A stretch of DNA of 64,000 bases, taken from NCBI RefSeq assembly GCF_014649035.1, contig NZ_BMSG01000025.1:51091-115090 (forward strand), read 5' to 3'. This document shows positions 31,813 to 40,259 of this stretch, in pieces. Every line of letters starts with the position of its first letter. Within the stretch, counting starts at the first letter, position 1. A program made the translations under genes and the position numbers. The notes beneath the pieces were generated by a model. It searched no databases, was not told where the DNA came from, and saw only the letters and a program-made list of their open reading frames with translations. This DNA comes from Streptomyces sindenensis (GTDB lineage: Bacteria > Actinomycetota > Actinomycetes > Streptomycetales > Streptomycetaceae).

Positions 31813-33957
31813 CTACTTCCCTTTTCGGCGGTCGCGCCGGCCGTCCGGGCGGCCTTCCGCCCGATCGTCCTGCCGACCGTTTCGGCTGTCGTACTTCTCG
31901 TACGCGTCGACGATACGGCCGACGAGCTTGTGCCGGACGACATCCTGCGAGGTGAGGCGGGAGAAGTGCACGTCCTCCACGCCCTCCAGGATCTCCTGGA
32001 CCTGCCGCAGCCCGCTCTTGGTGCCGCTCGGCAGGTCGACCTGGGTGATGTCACCGGTGATGACGATCTTGGAGTCGAAGCCGAGGCGGGTGAGGAACAT
32101 CTTCATCTGCTCGGCGCTGGTGTTCTGCGCCTCGTCGAGGATGATGAACGCGTCGTTGAGCGTGTTGTGCGTCAGCAGGTAGTCCTGCGTGACGTACAGC
32201 GAGTCCTCGGCCGCCACCTGGATGCAGACCGCCTCTTCGCGTCCGGCGGGCTCGATGCTGTCGATGAACCTCATCGGACGCCCGCCGCCTCCGGCCGCGT
32301 GGTATTTCTCGGCCTTGCGAGTGAGGCGGAAGGGCTCGATGCCTTCGGGGAGGCGGATGTCGACGATGTGGGCGTCGTAGCGGTGGTGAACCGGCCTGCC
32401 CTTGGCCAGGCCGGGTGCCCGGCCTGCCGCAGGTCGGCGGCGCGTGTAGGCGACTCCGCCGAGCGACTGGACCAGTGCGATCACGTCGTCGCGCAGGACG
32501 ATCGAAGAGGTCGTGTACTGGACTCGGCAGGTACGGTCCGACTGCGTGACCGGACCGCCATCCGCATCCAGGAGCCCCTGGAGCACTCCGAGGCGGCCCT
32601 CGGCGGAGTTGTGCAGATAGTCGTCCGGAACGAACTTCGAGTGGGACCGGGATCCGAGGAGATCCAGCTGCCGCAGGATCGCGGTGACCGGGTTCTCCGG
32701 AGTCACCACATCGCCCGGCGCCTTGGTGCGGTTCAGCACGTAGTCCGGCCCGCCCCTGTGCCGGAGGGTCACGCCCGTGAGCACTGCCTCCAAGGCTTCG
32801 GCAAGCTCCTGATCCTCAGTGGAGAACGACGGTGTGGTGGAGCCGGTGAGGCAGCCGTCGCCGAGCAGGAGGCCCAGTGCGTACGGGTCCATGGGGACCT
32901 CGCGCTCCGGGAAGCTGACCGGCGCGGTCAGCATCGGCAGCTCGTAACGGCGCGCGTGCGCCGCCCGGAGGTTGCCGATCATCTCCTTGGTCTCCAGGAC
33001 TCGCCACGGCTTGTCGCGGCGGCGGTCCGAGGCGGTCCGCACCGTCCACAGGTGCTCGCCACAGCACAGCGTCCAGGAGCCGTCCTGAGCGCTGACGCGG
33101 TAGATGTCCTTCTCGCCCTGCGGGTACACCCCAAGGACGGGAGTCGGCTCGCCGTTGGAGCCGATGACGAGGTCACCGACCTCAAGGCTGCCGATGGGCC
33201 GCCAGCCGTCGGGGGTCAGCACGTTGGTGAAGACAGGCTGAGCGCGACCCCTCATGTACGCCAGCGGCGCGACCTCGATCGTGCCCGCCGCCATCAGCCG
33301 CGGGATCGAGTCGGGGTCGAGCATGTCATGCAGCGCGTCGTAGAGCGGGCGCAGATACGGGTCGATCTTGTCGAACAGGGTGCCCGGCAGGAAGCCCAGC
33401 CGCTCCCCCGCCTCGACCGCGGGCCGGGTCAGGATGATCCTGCTGACCTGCTTGGACTGCAGGGCCTGGACCGCCTTGGCCATGGCGAGGTAGGTCTTGC
33501 CCGTACCGGCGGGACCGATGCCGAACACGATCGTGTGCTCGTCGATCGCGTCCACGTACCGCTTCTGGTTGAGCGTCTTGGGGCGGATGGTGCGGCCGCG
33601 GTTGGAGAGGATGTTCTGTGTGAGCACCTCGGCGGGCGTCTCGCCCTGGGGGTCTCCCTGTCCGTTGCCGGCCGCCCTGAGCATGGCGATCGACCGTTCC
33701 ACTGCGTCCTCCGTCATCGGCGCTCCGGTGCGGAGCACGAGCATCATCTCGTCGAACAGGCGTTGGATGAGAGCGACGTCCGCGGCCTCGCCCGTGGCAC
33801 TGATCTCGTTGCCCCGGACATGGATGTCGGCCGCCGGGAAGGCCTCTTCGATCACGCGCAACAGCGAGTCGCCCGATCCGAGGAGCATCACCATGGGGTG
33901 TGCGGCCGGGATCCTGATCTGGGCACGCGCCTGCGGCTGTGTGGGTGACTGAGTCAT
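31813..33957 (-). CDS. phoH: PhoH-family ATPase interrupted by an in-frame intein
   Basis: 714 residues as encoded; removing residues 239-598 leaves a 354-residue PhoH, the normal size. Walker A GPAGTGKT (148-155) lies in the N-extein and Walker B FIILDEAQNTS in the C-extein. The uninterrupted family reads LAYMRGR-TLNDAFIILDEAQ, and the intein sits exactly between R238 and T599. An N-terminal KH-like region precedes the ATPase. PhoH proteins are RNA-related ATPases linked to YbeY. ATG 33957. First gene of phoH-ybeY-corC-mmcQ. Splicing is required for an intact nucleotide site because the insertion separates Walker A from Walker B. Confidence 0.95.
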   Translation of the reverse strand: MTQSPTQPQARAQIRIPAAHPMVMLLGSGDSLLRVIEEAFPAADIHVRGNEISATGEAADVALIQRLFDEMMLVLRTGAPMTEDAVERSIAMLRAAGNGQGDPQGETPAEVLTQNILSNRGRTIRPKTLNQKRYVDAIDEHTIVFGIGPAGTGKTYLAMAKAVQALQSKQVSRIILTRPAVEAGERLGFLPGTLFDKIDPYLRPLYDALHDMLDPDSIPRLMAAGTIEVAPLAYMRGRAQPVFTNVLTPDGWRPIGSLEVGDLVIGSNGEPTPVLGVYPQGEKDIYRVSAQDGSWTLCCGEHLWTVRTASDRRRDKPWRVLETKEMIGNLRAAHARRYELPMLTAPVSFPEREVPMDPYALGLLLGDGCLTGSTTPSFSTEDQELAEALEAVLTGVTLRHRGGPDYVLNRTKAPGDVVTPENPVTAILRQLDLLGSRSHSKFVPDDYLHNSAEGRLGVLQGLLDADGGPVTQSDRTCRVQYTTSSIVLRDDVIALVQSLGGVAYTRRRPAAGRAPGLAKGRPVHHRYDAHIVDIRLPEGIEPFRLTRKAEKYHAAGGGGRPMRFIDSIEPAGREEAVCIQVAAEDSLYVTQDYLLTHNTLNDAFIILDEAQNTSAEQMKMFLTRLGFDSKIVITGDITQVDLPSGTKSGLRQVQEILEGVEDVHFSRLTSQDVVRHKLVGRIVDAYEKYDSRNGRQDDRAEGRPDGRRDRRKGK
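32164..33243 (-). mobile_element. PhoH intein, class 3 type, with LAGLIDADG homing endonuclease
   Basis: 360 residues. It begins with Ala (AQPVFTNVLTPDGWRPIG) rather than Cys/Ser and ends LLTHN before Thr+1. The WCT set that defines class 3 inteins is present: Trp66 in CGEHLWTVRT, Cys340 in EEAVCIQV and Thr358 in LLTHN. In class 3 splicing the Cys makes the first branched intermediate in place of residue 1. Two dodecapeptide motifs, ALGLLLGDG (~122-130) and LQGLLDADG (~221-229), mark a DOD homing endonuclease, so the element may still be mobile. Both catalytic acidic residues look intact. Confidence 0.93.
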
Positions 33958-34145
33958 GGGCCGGCCCTATGGCCTGCGCATACCTCCCGTTGCAGGGTTC
34001 TCGCTGCTCGACAACCTCTGGATTACCAAGCCTACGACCTAGCAGTGACAACGCCGAGAGGTTTTACCGGCCGTGTGTGCGACCCGGCCCGGCGCCCCGC
34101 ACACGACCCGCCGGGCGCCCCCATGTGCGGCCCGGCCGCCGCCGC

Positions 34146-35285
34146 TCACTGGCGGAAGCCGATCGTGGGCACCGCGCGCCGCAGCGGCCAGGCGCGGGCC
34201 GTGGCGGGCAGCAGGTCGTCCAGGAAGGCGTAGCGCTCCAGGGCGGCCGGGTCCTGGCGGTCGCAGGTGCGGATCAGCTGCCACCAGGCGGCGATCTCGG
34301 CCCAGCCGGGGGCGGAGAGCGAGCCGCCGAACTCCTGGACCGAGAGGGCGGCGGTGAGCCCGGCGAAGGCGAGCCGGTCGGCGAGCGGCCAGTCGGCCAG
34401 GGTGCCGGTCACGAAACCGGCGACGAAGACGTCCCCCGCCCCGGTCGGGTCGAGCGCCTCCACCTCGATGGCGGGCACCGCCGCGGCGGTGCCGGTGCGG
34501 CCGTCCACGGCGTACGCACCCTCCGCGCCCAGGGTGACCACGGCGAGCGGGACGCGTTCGGCGAGCGCGTGCGCGGCGGCGCGCGGGCAGTCGGTGCGGG
34601 TGTAGCGCATCGCCTCCTGCGCGTTGGGCAGGAACGCCTCGCAGTGCGCCAGGTCGGGCAGGGCGTCCAGGTCCCAGCGGCCGGTCTCGTCCCACCCGAC
34701 GTCGCCGAAGACCAGTGCGCCGTCCCGGGCGGCGGTGGCCACCCAGGGCTCGCTCCGGCCCGGGGCGAGCGAGGCGACGGCGGCGCGGGCGCGCGGCGGA
34801 CACTGCGGGAAGACCGGGGCGGCTCCGGTGGAGGTTCCGGTTCCGGTGGCCGCCGTCCCGGTTCCGGTTCCGGCCGGGGCGGGGGCCTCGTGGCCGTGCG
34901 AGACCATCGTGCGCTCGCCCTCGTACGCCATGGAGACGGTGACCGGGGAGTGCCAGCCGGGGACGGTGTGCGACATGGACAGGTCGATGCCCTCCCCCTG
35001 CTCCAGCGCGTCCCAGCAGTACTCCCCGTAGTGGTCGTCCCCGAAGGCGGCGGCGAGGGAGGTGCGCAGGCCCAGGCGGGCGAGGGCGGTGGCCATGTTG
35101 GCGACGCCGCCGGGGCTGGAGCCCATCCCCCGGGCCCAGGACTCGGTGCCGCGCACGGGGGCGCTGTCGAGGCCCGTGAAGATGATGTCGAGGAAGACCG
35201 GGCCCGTCAGGAAGACGTCGCAGGCGGGGTCGCGCGGGGCGCGCAGCGCCTCCAGCGGGTCGATGCCCGGAGTGTCTGTGCTCAC
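34146..35285 (-). CDS. PfkB-family carbohydrate/nucleoside kinase
   Basis: 379 residues. Glycine-rich substrate motif GSSPGGVANMATALARLG near the N-terminus and PfkB signature 2, DPTGAGDVFVAGFVTGTLAD, with the catalytic Asp, are complete. It phosphorylates a sugar or nucleoside hydroxyl with ATP; the substrate is not predictable. A low-complexity Gly-Thr run (~138-153) from hexameric GGTTCC repeats lies in a surface loop. GTG 35285 follows GGGAGC. No sugar transporter or regulator sits beside it. Confidence 0.88.
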   Translation of the reverse strand: MSTDTPGIDPLEALRAPRDPACDVFLTGPVFLDIIFTGLDSAPVRGTESWARGMGSSPGGVANMATALARLGLRTSLAAAFGDDHYGEYCWDALEQGEGIDLSMSHTVPGWHSPVTVSMAYEGERTMVSHGHEAPAPAGTGTGTAATGTGTSTGAAPVFPQCPPRARAAVASLAPGRSEPWVATAARDGALVFGDVGWDETGRWDLDALPDLAHCEAFLPNAQEAMRYTRTDCPRAAAHALAERVPLAVVTLGAEGAYAVDGRTGTAAAVPAIEVEALDPTGAGDVFVAGFVTGTLADWPLADRLAFAGLTAALSVQEFGGSLSAPGWAEIAAWWQLIRTCDRQDPAALERYAFLDDLLPATARAWPLRRAVPTIGFRQ

Positions 35286-35410
35286 CGTGCGCTCCCGGGG
35301 TCGTGCGGCGGATCGTGGCGGGATCCGGACCGTGTGAGGTGCGGTCAGTCTGCCCGATCGGCGGAGGGGAACGCAGTGTCCGCGCCCATGTGTTCGCAGC
35401 ACGCCTGACC

Positions 35411-35452
35411 TGCATAAACATGCGCTATTACCCGGGGTTCGATTGCATAAAC
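35411..35452. promoter_or_regulatory. Paired TGCATAAAC direct repeats in intergenic region
   Basis: TGCATAAAC at 35411-35419 and again at 35444-35452, 33 bp apart (about three helical turns), in an unusually AT-rich patch. The second copy continues GCATAAG. This arrangement suggests two sites for one regulator on the same face of the helix, in the 455-base space between the divergent pfkB-type and MFS genes. Confidence 0.5.
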
Positions 35453-35586
35453 GCATAAGTGACCTAGATCACATCAGGGCGGCTTTCGGGGAGCCGGAAG
35501 CGCTTGATACAAATTGCCCCGCGAGCACCTTCGGGGACGTTGTCCGACGAGAGCCGCGATCTCCTGGCATAGCGCCATATCTCCCG

Positions 35587-35705
35587 CAGCACCCCCATGC
35601 CTTCTCGCAGTACCCCTTCCTGCCTCACCCCCTCTCGCCCTTGCGCAGCACCCCCTTGCCCTGCCGCAGTACCGCCTTGCCCTTTCGCCGTACCCCTTTC
35701 CCCTC
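35587..35705. repeat. CT-rich degenerate tandem repeats upstream of MFS gene
   Basis: About five imperfect copies of a ~22-26-bp unit of the form CGCAGTACCCCTTGCCCT, with strong strand asymmetry (C/T on +). Part of the 35286-35740 non-coding stretch; apart from the direct repeats at 35411 I see no gene in it. Confidence 0.6.
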
Positions 35706-35740
35706 CCCCCGCCTGCTCAGGCATGTCTTCAGGAACGCCC

Positions 35741-37096
35741 ATGTCCTCGCGCCCTGGTGCCGCGTGGCCCCTGGTGGCCGTGTTCACCGCCGGTTACCTC
35801 GCCTCCTATCTGCTGCCCACCGTCGTCGGCCGGCTGAGCGCCCATCTCGGGCTGAGCCCCGCCCAGGCCGGTCTGGTCGGCAGCGCCCTGCTCCTCAGCT
35901 CGGCCGGCGCCGGCTTCGCCCTGGCGGGCCGGGTCGAGCGGTTCGGGGCCCGTACCCCCGCCCGCGCCGGACTGGTGCTGGCCGCCGTCGGCTACGGCTG
36001 TGCCGCGCTCACCGGGTCCGTACCGCTGGTGGTGCTCGGTGTGACGGTCGGCGGCTTCGGCTCGGGCACGGCGACGGCGGTCGCGGCGTCCGGGATCGCC
36101 GCCCGGCGCGACCCGCACCGGACGTCCTCGCTCGGCCTGCTCACCGTCTCCGCCACCGCAGGCGTCCTCTACCTGACGATCCCTCACCTCGGCGGCGGCC
36201 ACCGGCTCCCGTTCGCCGCGATCGCCCTGGTCGCCCTGCTCGTCTGGCCCGCGACCGCCCGGCTCGACGGCGTCCGGACGGCGGAGGAGACCAGCTCCCC
36301 GGTCACCGGCCGGCTGCCGCACCGCCGCTCCGGGCTCGTCCTGGCGGGCGGCATGCTCATCTGGTCCATGGCGCAGAACGCGCTGTGGGGCGTGAGCAGC
36401 CGCATCGGCCTCGACCAGGCGGGGCTGTCCGAGGTCACCGTCGGCGCGGTGTTCGCCGCCGCGCTCGGTGCGGGGCTGCTCGGGGTGACGGGCGCCGGGC
36501 TGCTCGGCGCCCGGCTCGGCCGGGCGGTGCCGATCGGGCTCGGCACCGTGGTCATCGCCGCGAGCATCGTGCTCAGCTCCTCGGCCCGGGACCTCGGCTC
36601 GTTCGCGACCGGCGAGATCATGTGGAACACCGTCTATCCGGTGGTCCTCTCCTACCTGATCGGTCTGGCCGCCTCCCTGGACGTACGCGGCCGGTGGGCG
36701 GTGCTGGCGGGCTCGGCCTCCTCGGTGGGGGTGGCCTGCGGCCCGCTGCTGGGGAGCGTGCTCTCCGAGGAAGCCGGCTATCCGGCGATGGGGCTGATCC
36801 TGGGGGCGGCCACCCTGCTGGTCGCCGCCCCGGTGACCGCCGTGGCGCTGCACACCGGTGGCCGTCCGCTGGTGCCCGGTTCGGTACGGCGTCGCGGTGG
36901 CGCCCCGGCCGCGCTGCTCGCCGCCACGACCGGCGGCGGTCTGTCCGGCGCGGTGCCGAAGCTCGGCTCACCGGAGCAGGCCGTCACGGAACTGCGCATA
37001 CGGCGCAGGCGGCTGGTGCGCAGCGCGATCCGGACGGCCGGTCCGGACGGTGGTTCCGGTCAGTCGAACGCGTACGCCTCGACCTCGGACAGGTAG
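35741..37096 (+). CDS. MFS transporter
   Basis: 451 residues with ~12 hydrophobic segments, e.g. PLVAVFTAGYLASYLLPTVV, AGLVGSALLLSSAGAGFALA and LLGVTGAGLLGARLGRAVPI. It resembles small-molecule MFS permeases of the cyanate/sugar-like groups, but no substrate motif is decisive. ATG 35741 (AGGA upstream) is preferred; ATG 35723 is also in frame. The C-terminal ~70 residues are basic and cytoplasmic and overlap the convergent deaminase gene by 37 bases, which is unusual and may mean the true tail is shorter or that the genes interfere. Confidence 0.8.
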   Translation: MSSRPGAAWPLVAVFTAGYLASYLLPTVVGRLSAHLGLSPAQAGLVGSALLLSSAGAGFALAGRVERFGARTPARAGLVLAAVGYGCAALTGSVPLVVLGVTVGGFGSGTATAVAASGIAARRDPHRTSSLGLLTVSATAGVLYLTIPHLGGGHRLPFAAIALVALLVWPATARLDGVRTAEETSSPVTGRLPHRRSGLVLAGGMLIWSMAQNALWGVSSRIGLDQAGLSEVTVGAVFAAALGAGLLGVTGAGLLGARLGRAVPIGLGTVVIAASIVLSSSARDLGSFATGEIMWNTVYPVVLSYLIGLAASLDVRGRWAVLAGSASSVGVACGPLLGSVLSEEAGYPAMGLILGAATLLVAAPVTAVALHTGGRPLVPGSVRRRGGAPAALLAATTGGGLSGAVPKLGSPEQAVTELRIRRRRLVRSAIRTAGPDGGSGQSNAYASTSDR

Positions 37097-38052
37097 CGCG
37101 CCCGGCGCTCCTCGTCGTGGTCGAGGAAGGCCGCCTCGAAGGAGTTGCGGGCCAGGGTGCGCAGTTGCTCCGGGCCCAGGGCGAGCGCGTCGCGGACGGC
37201 GTCGAAGTTGTCTCCGGCGTACCCGCCGAAGTAGGCGGGGTCGTCGGAGTTGACGGTGCAGTGCAGTCCGGCGGCGAGCATCGCGGGCAGCGGGTGGTCG
37301 GCGAGCCTGTCGACCGTCCGCAGCCTCACGTTGGAGAGCGGGCAGAGCGTGAGCGGCACCCGGTCGGCGACCAGGCGCGCCACCAGCTCCGGGTCCTCCA
37401 TGCAGCGCAGCCCGTGGTCGACGCGCTCGACGCCGAGGATGTCCAGGGCCTCCCGGATGTACTCCGGCGGGCCCTCCTCCCCCGCGTGGGCCACCTTGCG
37501 CAGGCCGAGCGCGGTGGCCGCCTCGTACACCGCGCGGAACTTGGCGGGCGGGTGGCCGACCTCGGCGGAGTCCAGGCCGATGGCGCTGATCCGGTGCAGA
37601 TAGGGCTTGGCGGCGTCGAGGGTGCCGAGGGCCGATTCGGCGGACAGGTCGCGCAGGAAACACAGGATGAGCTGGGTGGAGACGCCATGGGTCTCCTCGC
37701 TGCGCTCCAGGGCGCGGCCGAGCCCTTCGATGACCGTGCCGATGGGGACGCCCCGGGCGGTGTGGGCCTGCGGGTCGAAGAAGATCTCGGCGTGCCGGAC
37801 CCCCTGGGCGGCGGCGCGGGCGAGGTAGGCGTCGGCGAGTTCGGTGAAGTCGTCCTCGGTGCGCAGGACGGCCATCAGCGCGTAGTAGAGGTCCAGGAAG
37901 GACTGGAGGTCGTCGAACTCGTAGGCGGCGCGCAGTTCGTCGGTGGTGGCGTACGGCAGGGCCACCCCGTTGCGTTCCGCGAGGGCGAAGGCCAGTTCGG
38001 GTTCGAGGGTGCCTTCGATGTGGAGGTGGAGTTCTGCCTTGGGGAGGTGCAC
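37060..38052 (-). CDS. Adenosine deaminase-family enzyme, probably adenine deaminase
   Basis: 330 residues. Metal ligands are in AELHLHIEGTLEPEL; the second His and catalytic Glu are in VAHAGEEGPPEYI; VDHGLRC and VNSDDPAYFGG supply the remaining His and Asp. The strings HIEGTLEPEL, FFDPQAHTARGVP, HPPAKFRAV and AHAGEEGPPEYI match, from memory, bacterial adenine deaminases (Pseudomonas PA0148 type) better than classical adenosine deaminases, which have AGEExG without this GPPEYI context. It would convert adenine to hypoxanthine in purine salvage. ATG 38052. RNase Z lies 49 bases upstream on the same strand. Confidence 0.85.
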   Translation of the reverse strand: MHLPKAELHLHIEGTLEPELAFALAERNGVALPYATTDELRAAYEFDDLQSFLDLYYALMAVLRTEDDFTELADAYLARAAAQGVRHAEIFFDPQAHTARGVPIGTVIEGLGRALERSEETHGVSTQLILCFLRDLSAESALGTLDAAKPYLHRISAIGLDSAEVGHPPAKFRAVYEAATALGLRKVAHAGEEGPPEYIREALDILGVERVDHGLRCMEDPELVARLVADRVPLTLCPLSNVRLRTVDRLADHPLPAMLAAGLHCTVNSDDPAYFGGYAGDNFDAVRDALALGPEQLRTLARNSFEAAFLDHDEERRARYLSEVEAYAFD

Positions 38053-38101
38053 GGTGTCTCGCAGACGGGGGTGGGGGTTCTCAGCGGTGGTGCTGGTGGG
38101 G

Positions 38102-39013
38102 TCAGTGGTGCCGGGTGGGGACCGGGACGCGGATGAGGTCCTGGGCGACGGTGAGTTCGCCGTCGAAGCCGGCGGCGCGGGCCTGGGTCTCGAAGAGCTC
38201 CGGGTCGTTGTAGCGCTGGGAGAAGTGGGTCAGTACGAGGTGGCGGACGCCCGCCTCCTTCGCGACCCGGGCGGCCTGTCCGGCGGTCAGGTGGCCGTGG
38301 TCGACGGCCAGCTTCTCGTCCTCGTCGAGGAAGGTCGACTCGATGACGAGCATGTCGCAGCCCTCGGCGAGCGCGTACACCCCGTCGCAGAGGCGGGTGT
38401 CCATGACGAACGCGAACCGCTGCCCGCGCCGGTGCTCGGAGACCTGCTCCAGGGTGACGCCGCCGAGGGAGCCCGCGCGCTGGAGGCGGCCCACGTCGGG
38501 TCCGGCGATGCCGTGCTCCTTGAGCAGGGCGGGCAGCATGCGGCGGGTGTCGGGCTCGGTGAGGCGGTAGCCGTACGACTCGACGGGGTGCGAGAGCTTC
38601 TCGCTGTCCAGGGTGTACGCGGCGGTGGTGGCGAGGATTCCGCCGCCCCCGGCGACCGGCACCCGGTCCAGCTCGACGGTCTCGCGGTAGGCGGTGGCGT
38701 ACCGCAGCCGGTCGAAGAAGTGCTGCCCGCTCGCCGGGTAGTGGGCGGTCACCGGGTGCGGCACCTGGTCGAGGTTGATGCGCTGGATCACCCCGGCGAG
38801 CCCGAGGGAGTGGTCGCCGTGGAAGTGGGTGACGCAGATCCGGTGGATGTCGTGCGCGGCGACCCCGGCCCGCAGCATCTGGCGCTGGGTGCCCTCACCG
38901 GGGTCGAAGAGGATGCCCTCGCCGTCCCAGCGCAGCAGATAGCCGTTGTGGTTGCGGTGGCGGGTGGGGACCTGGCTGGCGGTGCCGAGCACCACCAGCT
39001 CGCGTACGGACAT
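38102..39013 (-). CDS. rnz: Ribonuclease Z
   Basis: 303 residues of the metallo-beta-lactamase superfamily. The metal motif is THFHGDHSLGLAGVI (HxHxDH); further ligands are in FVMDTRLCDG, VIESTF and LVLTHFSQRY. RNase Z cleaves pre-tRNA 3' trailers where CCA is not encoded. Length and motif order are normal for bacterial tRNase Z. ATG 39013. It lies between the HIT gene upstream and the deaminase gene downstream, all minus strand and closely spaced. Confidence 0.95.
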   Translation of the reverse strand: MSVRELVVLGTASQVPTRHRNHNGYLLRWDGEGILFDPGEGTQRQMLRAGVAAHDIHRICVTHFHGDHSLGLAGVIQRINLDQVPHPVTAHYPASGQHFFDRLRYATAYRETVELDRVPVAGGGGILATTAAYTLDSEKLSHPVESYGYRLTEPDTRRMLPALLKEHGIAGPDVGRLQRAGSLGGVTLEQVSEHRRGQRFAFVMDTRLCDGVYALAEGCDMLVIESTFLDEDEKLAVDHGHLTAGQAARVAKEAGVRHLVLTHFSQRYNDPELFETQARAAGFDGELTVAQDLIRVPVPTRHH

Positions 39014-39052
39014 GGGGAAACGCTCCTGCGCTGTGCTCTACGGGAAGAAGGT

Positions 39053-39412
39053 TTATCCGGGGGGCCACTGGAGGCCGCGGCCGCCCAGGACGTGGGCGTG
39101 CGCGTGGAAGACGGTCTGGCCCGCGCCGGAGCCGGTGTTGAAGATGGTCCGGTAGCCGGTGGAGTCGATCTTCTCGTCCGCGGCGACCGCTCCGGCCTCG
39201 GTCAGCACGTCGGCGGCGATCTGCGGTTCGGCGGCGGCGAGGGAGGCGGCGTCCGGGTAGTGGACCTTGGGGATGACCAGGACGTGGGTCGGGGCCTGCG
39301 GGTTGATGTCGCGGAAGGCGACGGTGGTCGCGCTCTCGCGGACGATGGTCGCCGGGATGTCTCCCGAGACGATCTTGCAGAACAGGCAGTCGGTCTGCGG
39401 CTCTCCCGCCAT
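39053..39412 (-). CDS. HIT-family nucleotide hydrolase
   Basis: 119 residues. The histidine triad HAHAHVLGG (H-x-H-x-H) is at the C-terminus after FNTGSGAGQTVFHAHAH. The N-terminal CLFCKIVSGDIPATIV is typical of HINT proteins with a zinc site. The family hydrolyses nucleoside phosphoramidates and related bonds. ATG 39412 is chosen to give the canonical short N-terminus; an open frame continues to 39472. Probably cotranscribed with rnz, 39 bases downstream. Confidence 0.93.
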   Translation of the reverse strand: MAGEPQTDCLFCKIVSGDIPATIVRESATTVAFRDINPQAPTHVLVIPKVHYPDAASLAAAEPQIAADVLTEAGAVAADEKIDSTGYRTIFNTGSGAGQTVFHAHAHVLGGRGLQWPPG

Positions 39413-39512
39413 GGCGCCGGGCCTCCTCATTCGCTGATGATCAGTACGGCTCATGCTAGGGCCTGTCGTCAAATTCCCGTCGTCGCCCGAAGGGCGGCCG
39501 GACGGCAGCGGC

Positions 39513-40259
39513 TCAGCCCCAGCGGCCGGTGCGTCCCAGCAGCAAAGCCGTCGCGGCCGTTCCCGCCGTGGACGTACGCAGCACGCTGCGGCCGAGCCGG
39601 TAGGGGCGGGCGCCCGCCTCGGCGAAGGCGGCCAGTTCCTGCGGGGAGACGCCGCCCTCGGGGCCGACGACGAGCACGATCGAGCCCTCGGCCGGGAGTC
39701 CGGCGGTGGCGAGCGGGGTGCTGTCGTGGTCGCGGTCCTCGTGGAGGACGCCCGCGAAGTCGGCTTCGGCGAGCAGGGCCGCGACCTGCTTGGTCGTCAT
39801 GGCGTCGGCCACCTCGGGGAAGCGCACCCGGCGGGACTGCTTGCCCGCCTCGCGGGCCGTGCTGCGCCACTTCGTCAGGGCCTTCGCGCCCCGGTCGCCC
39901 TTCCACTGCGTGATGCAGCGGGCGGCCTGCCAGGGGACGATCGCGTCGACGCCGGTCTCGGTCATCGTCTCGACGGCCAGCTCGCCCCGGTCGCCCTTGG
40001 GGAGCGCCTGGACGACGGTGATCCGGGGCGTGGGCCGCGGCTCCTCCTGGACGCCCGCGGGGAAGGCGACCGTCAGCCGGTCCTTGCCCTCGGCGGCGCG
40101 GACCACGCCCTCGGCCCAGTGGCCGAGTCCGTCGGTGAGGACGACGTCCTCGCCGGGCTGGAGGCGCTTGACGGAGACGGCGTGCCGTCCTTCGGGGCCG
40201 TCCAGGACGAACTCCGGCCCGGTGGGCATCCGTTCGACGACGAAGACCGGTGCGGTCAC
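39513..40259 (-). CDS. rsmE: 16S rRNA (uracil-1498-N3)-methyltransferase
   Basis: 248 residues. The N-terminal PUA-like domain (PEGRHAVSVKRLQPGEDVVL) precedes a SPOUT methyltransferase: ITVVQALPKGDRGELAVETM and the SAM-binding knot LVVGPEGGVSPQELAAFAEA with YRLGRSVLRTSTAGTAA. It methylates U1498 of 16S rRNA. GTG 40259 overlaps the nitronate monooxygenase stop by four bases, so the pair is translationally coupled. In many genomes rsmE follows dnaJ; here it follows with one gene and a terminator between. Confidence 0.94.
   Translation of the reverse strand: MTAPVFVVERMPTGPEFVLDGPEGRHAVSVKRLQPGEDVVLTDGLGHWAEGVVRAAEGKDRLTVAFPAGVQEEPRPTPRITVVQALPKGDRGELAVETMTETGVDAIVPWQAARCITQWKGDRGAKALTKWRSTAREAGKQSRRVRFPEVADAMTTKQVAALLAEADFAGVLHEDRDHDSTPLATAGLPAEGSIVLVVGPEGGVSPQELAAFAEAGARPYRLGRSVLRTSTAGTAATALLLGRTGRWG

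Noticed and set aside
31414..33948. Very long open frame on the + strand opposite ybeY-phoH (also opposite leuA, glyS, lepA, rnz, dnaJ-hrcA and the receptor gene)
   Set aside because: Antisense open frames hundreds of codons long are a by-product of extreme GC bias in real genes. They lack ribosome sites and family motifs, and the opposite strand encodes recognised proteins.
35464..35787. Minus-strand open frame with repetitive Gly/Gln/Glu-rich translation
   Set aside because: The composition follows the CT-rich repeat tract, it overlaps the MFS start, and it shows no family features.
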